5,971 bases of DNA from Planctomycetota bacterium (GCA_024641365.1 JAHEDF010000262.1:1-5971); one strand, 5' to 3'. Shown: positions 1-5,971, numbered from the stretch's first letter. Made by a program: numbers and translations. Notes: generated by a model not told the origin, from the sequence alone.

Positions 1-214
1 TGCAGACGGAGAAAATCCACAAAGTATCCTCGCGAGCCGCAGCAGTGTAGCTGAAGGCGCGTGGACATGCCGAGCAGCAACACTGCTTGGTGAACAACAT
101 GGTATAGAGCTCCCTATCGCATCTCAGGTGGCAAAAGTCATTTGGGATGATACACAAGTCACCACCGCGATGGAAAACCTCCTTACGCGAACACCCAAGG
201 AAGAAGACGCATGA
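1..214 (+). CDS. gpsA: Glycerol-3-phosphate dehydrogenase [NAD(P)+], C-terminal 70 residues (partial)
   Basis: This is the 3' end of a gene that begins before the window; the reading frame starts at base 2 and stops with TGA at 212-214. The visible 70 residues match the end of the helical C-terminal domain of GpsA. VAEG (visible residues 16-19) is followed by GIELPI (34-39) and a final helix, the same order as in known GpsA proteins (VAEG..., then G-x-E-x-P-I). GpsA is cytoplasmic and reduces dihydroxyacetone phosphate with NAD(P)H to sn-glycerol 3-phosphate, the backbone of membrane phospholipids. The N-terminal Rossmann domain and catalytic Lys lie outside the window, so cofactor preference cannot be judged. 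The stop codon overlaps the start of the next gene by four bases (ATGA), which implies co-transcription and probably coupled translation. The identification rests on a short tail but on well-placed motifs. Confidence 0.88.
   Translation, partial: ADGENPQSILASRSSVAEGAWTCRAATLLGEQHGIELPIASQVAKVIWDDTQVTTAMENLLTRTPKEEDA
197..201 (+). promoter_or_regulatory. Ribosome binding site for the barrel-protein gene, inside gpsA
   Basis: AAGGA lies nine bases before the ATG at 211, within the last codons of gpsA. It supports this start and initiation of the second gene at the gpsA stop codon. Confidence 0.6.
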
Positions 215-1071
215 ATAAGTCGGCCCTGAGCCCCGTCCTCGCGACCGTCTGCCTCGCGACCATGTCTGTCGGCAGCGCCGCTGCTGTGGACACAGATTTA
301 CAAGTCGGACCATCCGACTTCAGAGTCGGTGCCGAGCTCGCTAATAAACATTATGACCATGGTCGCATTCGTAATGAAAATGTGACAGCCATTGGTCACT
401 TAGACGCCCGTTACTGGGACGTCGGCTTTCATGCTGACTATTACATGGCGATTAATAGTGATCGTTCACAGCCGCAATCAGTAGCAGCCTTTGAAACCAC
501 GCAAATAAATTTAGGCGTCGATTATTTAATCGAAATGGAAGATATTTTCCAGATTCTGCCACATTATAATTTTTCTACTTATCCAAATTGGCGCGAAGCA
601 CCGTATAAAAACGATATACACTGGCTCGGTGTGGATGCGTGGTATTTATTGCCAATTCAAGGCATGGAAATCGGTGCGAGCATTGATTATAATCCGCTTT
701 ATAATTCACGTCGTGACGACTACACTGGTGAGGGCGGCGGTCATGGACATGACATCCGTTCGGCATTGGCTGCTCGTCAATTTATTCAAAACGCACCGTT
801 GGATGTCCAATTCTTCCAAGTGCTGAACTTTGCGAACAGTAGTTACAAAATGAGCTTTTTTGGCTTAGATGATGAAGCTGGCGTAACCACCTTTGATCTC
901 GGCTTGCGTTATGTGACGCCATTCTACCTCAATGAACTCTGGATCACTGCACGTCTAGAAGGTCATTTCTGGTTAGAAAATGATGACCGCGAAGCATTGC
1001 GCGCAGCTGGCCGCAACACCAGTGAAGTCATCATGGCCGTTGGTTTTGAATGGAAACCTGAATCTCGCTAA
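211..1071 (+). CDS. Putative outer-membrane beta-barrel protein, 286 aa
   Basis: The protein starts with a clear Sec signal peptide: Lys3, a hydrophobic stretch at about 5-20, and an Ala-x-Ala cleavage site with likely cut after Ala25. The mature part is rich in Tyr, Trp and Phe and shows repeated alternating polar/hydrophobic segments separated by short polar turns, for example residues about 63-82, 95-108, 138-150, 225-238 and 245-255. It ends with a typical barrel-closing strand (VIMAVGFEW, near 274-282) followed by a short polar tail. There is no long helix and no enzyme motif. This pattern is that of a small outer-membrane barrel or porin-like protein; I do not recognise the family and cannot name a substrate. 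A His/Gly-rich loop (GEGGGHGHD, about 174-182) could be an external loop or bind metal, which is speculation. The gene is translationally coupled to gpsA and is followed by its own terminator. The first 80 bases are much richer in GC (about 66%) than the rest of the gene. Confidence 0.75.
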   Translation: MNKSALSPVLATVCLATMSVGSAAAVDTDLQVGPSDFRVGAELANKHYDHGRIRNENVTAIGHLDARYWDVGFHADYYMAINSDRSQPQSVAAFETTQINLGVDYLIEMEDIFQILPHYNFSTYPNWREAPYKNDIHWLGVDAWYLLPIQGMEIGASIDYNPLYNSRRDDYTGEGGGHGHDIRSALAARQFIQNAPLDVQFFQVLNFANSSYKMSFFGLDDEAGVTTFDLGLRYVTPFYLNELWITARLEGHFWLENDDREALRAAGRNTSEVIMAVGFEWKPESR

Positions 1072-1097
1072 TTTTTTAAAACGAAACGAGTGAATAG

Positions 1098-1126
1098 AAA
1101 AGGCCATCCGCATGGGTGGCCTTTTT
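1098..1126 (+). terminator. Intrinsic terminator of the gpsA-barrel protein unit
   Basis: An 8-bp GC-rich stem (GGCCATCC pairing with GGGTGGCC, one G-T pair) has a GCAT loop and is flanked by AAAA before and five T after. It sits 27 bases beyond the stop codon at 1071. It is nearly symmetrical, so it could also act on the minus strand. Confidence 0.88.
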
Positions 1127-1359
1127 ATTTTATGTACACTTTAAAAATTGCATGATTGTGAAACCAATTCCGGCTCAATAGATCCTAAATAATAAGGCAC
1201 TTACATGGAGGACCGGAGAAACGGAGAATTACTAAGGTGGAAATCTTGTGGTTATTGAAAAAAGTACCGCTTTCCTCTTCGGTTCTCTGGTTCTCCATGT
1301 TAATCCGTTGCCACTACAAATGATTTGAGGCGGAATTAGTATGAGAGTGATAATTCGTC
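1127..1359. other. Gene-free stretch between convergent genes, containing the inverted repeat
   Basis: Apart from the hairpin at 1203-1300 I see no supported gene here. Two tiny open frames exist: 17 codons from ATG 1205, which starts inside the repeat arm, and 9 codons from ATG 1341, which ends at the next hairpin. Neither has a convincing ribosome site at a good distance or any recognisable product. There is no tRNA-like fold and no clear sigma-70 promoter; weak -35-like TTGTGA at 1156 has only a poor -10 match (TAGATC at 1179). Confidence 0.6.
1203..1300 (+). repeat. Imperfect 25-bp inverted repeat made of 8-nt units
   Basis: Bases 1203-1227 pair with 1276-1300: 21 Watson-Crick pairs, three G-U pairs and a single mismatch (A1221 opposite G1282), with a 48-base loop. 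The left arm is three tandem octamers of the form GGAGRAMC starting at 1207, 1215 and 1223; the right arm carries the same octamers in reverse complement. All three wobble positions are G-U when read as plus-strand RNA and would be C-A mismatches on the minus strand, so the fold favours plus-strand RNA. It is not followed by a T-run, so it is not itself a terminator. It could be a dispersed palindromic repeat (REP- or MITE-like) or part of a structured RNA; only one copy is visible. Confidence 0.75.
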
Positions 1360-1395
1360 AAAAGCGGTGAAAACCAGGGTTTTCACCGCTTTTTT
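1360..1395. terminator. Strong intrinsic terminator, probably bidirectional
   Basis: A perfect 15-bp stem (AAAAGCGGTGAAAAC with its complement) closes a 4-base CAGG loop. On the plus strand it runs into six T (1390-1395); on the minus strand the stem ends in four T. It lies 29 bases past the stop codon of the minus-strand sulfatase, so it most likely ends that transcript. The better T-run is on the plus strand, where no gene is visible between it and the terminator at 1098-1126. Confidence 0.88.
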
Positions 1396-1422
1396 GCATT
1401 ACCGATTTTAATCAAAAAATTC

Positions 1423-2760
1423 TTACGGGGCTTGCCAAGGCGTTGAACCGCCTCGTTGAATATGTAAACGTAAAGCTGCGGCTAATTCATTAAAAATACC
1501 TTTCTCTTTTTTTGCCAAGTCCGTAGTTTCTCCAGGGTCATTACTAATGTTATATAATTCATATGGTTGGAATGGTGAATTTTGTAATATTTTCCAGTCC
1601 CCACGAATGAGGGCATGATAAGCTTTTCCTTGGTACGTATTATTGCCCTCGCGACGCACAAAGTAGAGATCACGTTGTTCAGTTATTGTTCCGCCATTTA
1701 AAATAGGAATTAAACTAATGGCATCTATGTCAGATGATTTTGTAGCTCCAGTAATTTCCAAACAGGTGGCAAAAATATCAAACGTTAATCCAGCATAATC
1801 GCTGGTTGTACCTGGTTTCACATGCCCTGGCCAGCGCACAGCAAAAGGCACGCGTACGCCACCATCGTAATGACTTTGTTTACCGTCACGCCAAGGATCA
1901 TTATTTTGTGCATGTGGCAGTGAGCCCCCATTATCTGATGTAAAAAATACCAGTGTATTTTTATCGAGCCCACTGTCCTGCAGGGCTTTTAACACCACAC
2001 CAATCCGGTCGTCTAGATGTTCAACAAAAGCAACATTCTTTGCGCGCTTGTCAGCTAATTGCGGGAGACGTTGTTTGGTTTTTTCCAAATAGTCAGCTGG
2101 TGGTTCAATTGGAAAATGTGGCGCATTAAAAGCGAGATAAAGAAAGAATGGTTTATCATTTTTTTCGGCTCGCTCACGAATAAATTCTGCTGCCCAATCG
2201 CTAAATAAATCGGTTGCATGACCTTTGGGGTCAATTTCCTGATCATTAAAGCGCATATAATTAAATCCTTCACGACGATGCGTCATATAAGAATCCATCA
2301 TATCGCCCAAGAATCCTTTGAAAAAAGTAAAGCCACGCTCATTTGGCGTATTGGGCGAGGATAAGCCCAGATGCCATTTGCCTATAATACCAGTGTAATA
2401 CCCCTGTTTATTCAGCTCATCAGCAATCGTGGGTACTTGTGCAAAATAGCCCCACGAATCTTTCGGCTTGGTGCGAATAACTCCTGGGACACCAACGCGG
2501 TCTGCGTAACGACCAGTTAGCAATGCTGCGCGCGATGGTGAACAAACAGTACAATTTGCACGCATGCGCGTAAACAACATCCCCTCTTTGGCGATACTTT
2601 CGATATGCGGTGTGCGGACATCGGACTCATGATATAATGTTACATCACCGTAACCCTGATCATCCGTGTAGATGATAAGAATATTAGGACGCTCAGCAGC
2701 TGCTAGGAATGCAGTCATGACGCAAAGCAACATGCAGCGGATTACAGATCGATAACTCAT
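1423..2760 (-). CDS. Secreted type I sulfatase (arylsulfatase family), 445 aa
   Basis: This enzyme hydrolyses sulfate esters, probably on a sulfated sugar or polysaccharide, in the periplasm or outside the cell. A Sec signal peptide covers residues 1-22, with cleavage likely at AAA before ERPN. The sulfatase fold is clear in order: metal-binding TDDQGYGD (32-39, Asp33/Asp34); active-site signature CSPSRAALLTGR (73-84), where Cys73 is the residue converted to formylglycine and Arg77 assists; GKWHLG (127-132, Lys128/His130); APHFP (213-217, His215); SDNGG (275-279, Asp276/Asn277); and DGK (292-294, Lys294). The C-terminal ELYNISNDPGE (401-411) is the usual end of the small domain. All expected catalytic and metal residues are present, so it should be active if a formylglycine-generating enzyme is encoded elsewhere in the genome. 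Its length is normal for the family. The exact substrate cannot be read from the sequence. It lies 187 bp downstream of the PhoD-like gene on the same strand, and a terminator follows its stop codon. Confidence 0.95.
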   Translation of the reverse strand: MSYRSVIRCMLLCVMTAFLAAAERPNILIIYTDDQGYGDVTLYHESDVRTPHIESIAKEGMLFTRMRANCTVCSPSRAALLTGRYADRVGVPGVIRTKPKDSWGYFAQVPTIADELNKQGYYTGIIGKWHLGLSSPNTPNERGFTFFKGFLGDMMDSYMTHRREGFNYMRFNDQEIDPKGHATDLFSDWAAEFIRERAEKNDKPFFLYLAFNAPHFPIEPPADYLEKTKQRLPQLADKRAKNVAFVEHLDDRIGVVLKALQDSGLDKNTLVFFTSDNGGSLPHAQNNDPWRDGKQSHYDGGVRVPFAVRWPGHVKPGTTSDYAGLTFDIFATCLEITGATKSSDIDAISLIPILNGGTITEQRDLYFVRREGNNTYQGKAYHALIRGDWKILQNSPFQPYELYNISNDPGETTDLAKKEKGIFNELAAALRLHIQRGGSTPWQAP

Positions 2761-2766
2761 GGATTT

Positions 2767-2772
2767 TCCCTG
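2767..2772 (-). promoter_or_regulatory. Ribosome binding site of the sulfatase gene
   Basis: CAGGGA on the minus strand lies six bases before the ATG at 2760. It is a moderate match that supports this start, together with the signal peptide that directly follows. Confidence 0.45.
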
Positions 2773-2947
2773 ACGGTGCTGTGATTTATGAAGTACTAGT
2801 TGCTAGCATTGTGCTTTAAATGAGTTACACCATCCTCAAATTTTTTAAGAGCGTATGCATGCAACATGCAATTCAAACAACGGTGCTAATACCACCACAT
2901 AGGAAATATAATTGTATCGTTAATAAATTCAAAGAGATAAATTATGC

Positions 2948-4492
2948 TTACACTCTGTGTAGTCCTGGTTTTCCCGACTCTACGACAAAGCTAGCAGCCG
3001 TAGAAATAGGAGCCCCAAGTTTATCAACAAATGGCACGACACGGAAATCGCATTGTAGTTGTTTTTGTTGCACATTGACCAGTAAGTAGCCGCGTTGCGC
3101 ATTATGGAATTTAACAAACGGGTTTTCTGCGTAAGTTTCTTTAAGTGTCTTTGGCGTTGCCGTGCCATTACCGCCAGATGAAATAGAGGTGCCGACAAAT
3201 TCGCTCGCTATGACTTTCCCGCCTAATCCATCAAAATCGCCAATTAATTCGTTGGCCCAATTACTATGAATATCCCCTGCTAACGTAACCGGATTAGCGA
3301 TTTTATTATCATGTAAATATGTTAACATTTTTCGGCGCTCAAATTCATAACCGGGCCATTGATCCATGCTAAAAGTCTGCTCAGGCCCAGCTTTACGATC
3401 TACTCGCGCAATCATAATTTGCTGTGCTAAAATATTCCAGGTGGCGGTCGATTTTTTCCAGCCATCACATAACCAAGCTCGTTGTTGTTCCCCTAATAAG
3501 GTTCCTTCAGGATTCATAACTTCTGGAGAGGGTGGTTTATTGCCATCACCGCATGGCTGATCGGTGCGATATTGCCGCGTATCGCAAACATCAATTTGCG
3601 CTAACTGGCCTAGCGCAAAGCGACGATAAATCTGCATATCATGGCCACGTGGTTGAGCCGAACGACGCAGTGGCATACTTTCATAAAATGCTTGGTAGGC
3701 TGCGGCTCGACGAGCGGTATAAACTGCTGGATCAATGTCTTTTTCCTCTGAAATCAGACCTGCGCAATTATTATCAAATTCATGATCATCTGGCGTCACA
3801 ATCCATGGTGCAGCCGCATGTGCTTGACGCAGTAATGGGTCGGTCCGGTATTGCGCATATCGATTACGATAATCAGTAACAGACATGCATTCATCACCGC
3901 TATGTTTACGATATCTGTTATCCTGTCCTTTATATTCATAAATATAATCGCCTAAAAATAAAACCGCATCTGGTTCGTCTGAACACAGATGTTGATAAGC
4001 CGAGTACAATCCCTGTTCATAATTATGACAAGAAGCGACTGCCAAACGAATGCTCTGTGGCATGATTGCTAATGCTGGCAATGTGCGAGTTCTTCCAATT
4101 GGACTCACATAATCACCAACCATAAATCGATACCAATACCACCGTTCTGGTTCGAGTCCGTTCACTTCAACATGTACGCTATGACCCGCAGCAACGTGAG
4201 CGATCGCTTCGCCTTTTTGTACAATTTTGGAAAAACCTTCATCATGTGCCACTTCCCATAATACTGCCACAGCATCGTGAATAACTCCACCGCCATGCAG
4301 TGGATCTGTAACAATGCGTGTCCAAATAATGACACTGTCAGCAAATGGATCACCAGAGGCAACCCCGGATTGAAATGGATCATCGGAAAATTTGGGATTC
4401 CGGTTTATTGATTGTGTACAAGCCCATAAGTTAGATGTGGCAAGTGCTGCAGTCGCCAATAAAAAAGCACGGCGATCTAAGGTATATCGCAT
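2948..4492 (-). CDS. PhoD-like alkaline phosphatase/phosphodiesterase with Tat signal, 514 aa
   Basis: The protein resembles Bacillus PhoD, a Ca/Fe-dependent enzyme that releases phosphate from phosphomonoesters and phosphodiesters outside the cytoplasm. Numbering from the ATG at 4492: twin-arginine motif DRRAFLL (6-12), hydrophobic stretch, then LWAC (22-25), an imperfect lipobox, so it may be a Tat-exported lipoprotein. The N-terminal PhoD domain begins with FQSGVASGDPFADSVIIWTR (40-59) and is a fibronectin-like region to about 138. The metallophosphatase domain follows with ASC (153-155, probable metal-ligand Cys), FLGDYIYE (179-186), TPDDHEFDNN (233-242), DTRQYR (304-309) and LAGDIHSNW (404-412). 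All family landmarks are present, so activity is expected. A longer open frame reaches a TTG at 4549, but the shorter start has a GGAG site seven bases upstream and puts the RR motif at the right distance. The gene is divergent from the dehydrogenase and upstream of the sulfatase. Phosphate-starvation control is common in the family, but I see no clear PHO box. Confidence 0.93.
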   Translation of the reverse strand: MRYTLDRRAFLLATAALATSNLWACTQSINRNPKFSDDPFQSGVASGDPFADSVIIWTRIVTDPLHGGGVIHDAVAVLWEVAHDEGFSKIVQKGEAIAHVAAGHSVHVEVNGLEPERWYWYRFMVGDYVSPIGRTRTLPALAIMPQSIRLAVASCHNYEQGLYSAYQHLCSDEPDAVLFLGDYIYEYKGQDNRYRKHSGDECMSVTDYRNRYAQYRTDPLLRQAHAAAPWIVTPDDHEFDNNCAGLISEEKDIDPAVYTARRAAAYQAFYESMPLRRSAQPRGHDMQIYRRFALGQLAQIDVCDTRQYRTDQPCGDGNKPPSPEVMNPEGTLLGEQQRAWLCDGWKKSTATWNILAQQIMIARVDRKAGPEQTFSMDQWPGYEFERRKMLTYLHDNKIANPVTLAGDIHSNWANELIGDFDGLGGKVIASEFVGTSISSGGNGTATPKTLKETYAENPFVKFHNAQRGYLLVNVQQKQLQCDFRVVPFVDKLGAPISTAASFVVESGKPGLHRV

Positions 4493-4499
4493 ATGTAAG

Positions 4500-4503
4500 C
4501 TCC
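4500..4503 (-). promoter_or_regulatory. Ribosome binding site deciding the PhoD-like start
   Basis: GGAG on the minus strand is seven bases before the ATG at 4492. It favours this start over the TTG at 4549, which would place 19 extra residues in front of the twin-arginine signal. Confidence 0.65.
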
Positions 4504-4781
4504 AAATGATGTTTAGCGCGGTAACTATTAATGACCAGCTGAGTGTCAAAAAATGTTACCCAAAAGGCACCGTACTGTTGTTTGCTCGCTATTAATGGCT
4601 GTAGTATTTTGATTTGGACTTAGCACCTCTATCCAATTCCTAAGTTAGCCACATAGAGTGAGCCACATTAACAGCACACTTGGTTCAGTTCGGTGCGCTC
4701 AAGATCTTGGCAAATGGTTACCTGACCCACCATAGCACTCGAGAAAACGCCATGTCTATATGCGGACAAAAAGATCGTGGG

Positions 4782-4787
4782 AAAAGG
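4782..4787 (+). promoter_or_regulatory. Ribosome binding site deciding the dehydrogenase start
   Basis: AAAAGG lies six bases before the ATG at 4794. The in-frame ATG at 4836, closer to the hydrophobic core, has no comparable site, and the one at 4752 has only a weak GAGAAAA. Confidence 0.5.
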
Positions 4788-4793
4788 CTGTTT

Positions 4794-5971
4794 ATGATAA
4801 ATGAACAATACGTTACTGTACTGAAAACGACTATTATGCGCTCTCTTTTCCTGATTGTTTTACTTATCAGTTCTATGGCTACTGGGACTGCCGCAGTTGC
4901 TGATAATTCCGAGAACACACAGGTGTCATTTGATACCACGAAACGTGTACTGTGGACGACATCACGCGTTCGCGGCGCTCCTGAGCCCCCATCCCTCTAC
5001 ACGACTCAGCGTTTATATCCAAACCTCACTTTTGACAGCCCTGTCGATCTCCAATTATCTCCAGATAAAAAACATTGGTATCTTTCATTACGTAATGCAG
5101 AAATTCTCACCTTCCCCGTCGATAATCCAAATGAAGCCACATTACTGATAGCATTAGGCAATAAACAATTGCCAGGACATTTACGTGGAAGCACCTATAG
5201 CTTAACGTTTCATCCGCAATTTGCTACAAATGGTTATATCTATGTATTTTTTAAGGAACCACGTCCTGATCCAGGTCATAGTTATGTCATTCGTTATACG
5301 ATAAAAAATAATGAAGCAGGCATTCCAACCATCGTTAAAAATAGTGAATGTCAGATTATGCGATGGCCATGCGGCCAAGACCATTTCGGTGGTTGTTTAC
5401 GATTTGGCAATGATGGGTATTTATATATCTCAGTTGGCGACGGCAGTTTTTATGGTGATCACCATGAAAGCGGACAAAATCTGAGTGATTACCATGCTAG
5501 TATTTTGCGTATAGATGTTGATAAGGTTTCCCTAGGAAAGACCTATAGCGTCCCCGCAGACAATCCTTTTATTACTCTGCACGGAGCCCAACCAGAAATC
5601 TGGGCATATGGTCTTAGAAATATTTGGAAAATGAGTTTCGATAGAGTGACCGGCGCTTTATGGGGTTGTGATGTTGGTCAAGATTTATGGGACACCGTGG
5701 TGTGTATTGAGCGGGGTGATAATTATGGCTGGTCGGTTATGGAAGGCAGCTATTCTTTTCGTCCAGAACGAAAAGTTGGACCAACGCCAATTAAAAAACC
5801 GTTGGTCGATCACGGGCATTTTGAAGCACGATCACTAACTGGTGGATTTGTGTATCGCGGGAAAGCCTTCCCCGCATTAACTGGTGCCTATATCTACGGT
5901 GATTTTGATACTGGAAAAATTTGGGCCGTGCGCGCAGAAAAGAATACCGTTACTTGGCATCAAGAAATTCT
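4794..5971 (+). CDS. PQQ-type glucose/sorbosone dehydrogenase (GSDH family), partial at 3' end
   Basis: The gene runs off the window after 392 codons with no stop. It belongs to the six-bladed beta-propeller sugar dehydrogenases that use pyrroloquinoline quinone and calcium to oxidise sugars outside the cytoplasm. A signal peptide precedes the propeller: Lys11 and Arg16, a hydrophobic core at 18-28, and cleavage near Ala34-Ala36. Motifs, numbered from ATG 4794: RVRGAPEPPSLY (58-69), RGSTYSLTFHPQF (131-143), DHFGGCLRFGNDGYLYISVGDG (His197 at the catalytic base position, usually HNGG), ILRIDVD (237-243), DNPF (256-259), PEIWAYGLRNIW (267-278, Arg275 at the PQQ-arginine position), DVGQDLWD (293-300), GDNYGWSVMEG (308-318) and YGDFDTGKIW (368-377). 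Five Cys in the propeller (186, 193, 201, 292, 304) might form disulfides. The N-terminal block resembles proteins of PVC bacteria that often carry a C-terminal cytochrome c domain, so a CxxCH beyond the window is plausible. ATG 4836 is the alternative start. Sugar specificity is unknown. Confidence 0.9.
   Translation, partial: MINEQYVTVLKTTIMRSLFLIVLLISSMATGTAAVADNSENTQVSFDTTKRVLWTTSRVRGAPEPPSLYTTQRLYPNLTFDSPVDLQLSPDKKHWYLSLRNAEILTFPVDNPNEATLLIALGNKQLPGHLRGSTYSLTFHPQFATNGYIYVFFKEPRPDPGHSYVIRYTIKNNEAGIPTIVKNSECQIMRWPCGQDHFGGCLRFGNDGYLYISVGDGSFYGDHHESGQNLSDYHASILRIDVDKVSLGKTYSVPADNPFITLHGAQPEIWAYGLRNIWKMSFDRVTGALWGCDVGQDLWDTVVCIERGDNYGWSVMEGSYSFRPERKVGPTPIKKPLVDHGHFEARSLTGGFVYRGKAFPALTGAYIYGDFDTGKIWAVRAEKNTVTWHQEI

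Larger units (their letters stand above)
4493..4793. promoter_or_regulatory. Divergent intergenic region with promoters for the PhoD-like and dehydrogenase genes
   Basis: About 300 bases separate two genes reading outward, so both promoters should lie here. On the minus strand a perfect TTGACA (4549-4544) is present, but the hexamer 16-17 bases downstream (TAGTTA/AGTTAC) is a poor -10, so it is only a candidate. On the plus strand TTGTTT (4578) with TAGTAT (4602), 18 bases apart, is a weak candidate. The octamer AGCCACAT occurs twice as a direct repeat (4647-4654 and 4661-4668), 14 bases apart start to start, which could be an operator or chance. I see no RNA gene or convincing extra small gene. 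Confidence 0.45.

Noticed and set aside
1205..1258. 17-codon open frame starting in the repeat arm
   Set aside because: The ATG belongs to the inverted-repeat sequence, and there is no ribosome site before it.
1203..1300. CRISPR array or insertion sequence
   Set aside because: The octamers are contiguous with no spacers, and there is no transposase or clear target-site duplication around the inverted repeat.
1341..1370. 9-codon open frame just before the terminator, resembling an attenuator leader peptide
   Set aside because: No plus-strand gene lies downstream to be attenuated; the next gene is on the opposite strand.
2856..2870. Small hairpin TGCATG/CATGCA between the PhoD-like and sulfatase genes
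   Set aside because: Only six base pairs and no T-run directly after it on the minus strand, so it is not a convincing terminator.
2773..2887. Octamer ACGGTGCT repeated at 2773 and 2880
   Set aside because: Two copies about 107 bases apart with no further structure; likely chance.
2820..3089. Plus-strand open frame of 89 codons
   Set aside because: More than half lies antisense to the 3' end of the PhoD-like gene; it has no ribosome site, no signal peptide and no recognisable motif.
3532..3879. Plus-strand open frame of 115 codons
   Set aside because: Entirely antisense to the catalytic region of the PhoD-like gene, whose conserved motifs leave no doubt about the coding strand.
4855..5148. 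Plus-strand open frame of 97 codons
   Set aside because: Overlaps the dehydrogenase in another frame; the dehydrogenase frame carries the conserved motifs.

Overview
The window holds four complete or nearly complete protein genes and the tail of a fifth, on both strands. The overall look is a Gram-negative, moderately AT-rich (roughly mid-40s % GC by eye) bacterium. A secreted type I sulfatase, a Tat-exported PhoD-type phosphatase and a PQQ-type glucose/sorbosone dehydrogenase whose N-terminal block resembles planctomycete/verrucomicrobial proteins all lie together. This points to the Planctomycetes-Verrucomicrobia-Lentisphaerae (PVC) group, possibly an aquatic or marine member. That assignment is inference from gene content, not from a marker gene.

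Layout. (a) 1-214, plus: last 70 codons of gpsA (glycerol-3-phosphate dehydrogenase). (b) 211-1071, plus: a 286-aa secreted protein, probably an outer-membrane beta-barrel, joined to gpsA by an ATGA start/stop overlap; an intrinsic terminator at 1098-1126 closes this unit. (c) 1127-1422: no convincing gene. It contains a 25-bp imperfect hairpin built from 8-nt units (1203-1300) and a strong, possibly bidirectional terminator (1360-1395). (d) 1423-2760, minus: arylsulfatase-type sulfatase. (e) 2761-2947: 187-bp spacer with no clear terminator. (f) 2948-4492, minus: PhoD-like phosphatase/phosphodiesterase with a twin-arginine signal; its best start is 57 nt inside the longest open frame. (g) 4493-4793: divergent intergenic region. 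(h) 4794 to the window end, plus: GSDH-family dehydrogenase, cut by the edge.

How they may work together. gpsA and the barrel protein form one envelope/lipid-linked transcription unit. The PhoD phosphatase and the sulfatase face the same way and could be co-transcribed; both act outside the cytoplasm, removing phosphate and sulfate from organic esters. The divergent GSDH protein would oxidise sugars in the periplasm. Together they suggest a scavenging or polysaccharide-breakdown locus, but no SusCD-like transporter, glycoside hydrolase or regulator is visible here to prove it. I do not see a clearly new biological system. The least explained element is the octamer-based hairpin at 1203-1300, followed by a plus-strand terminator with no gene in front of it.
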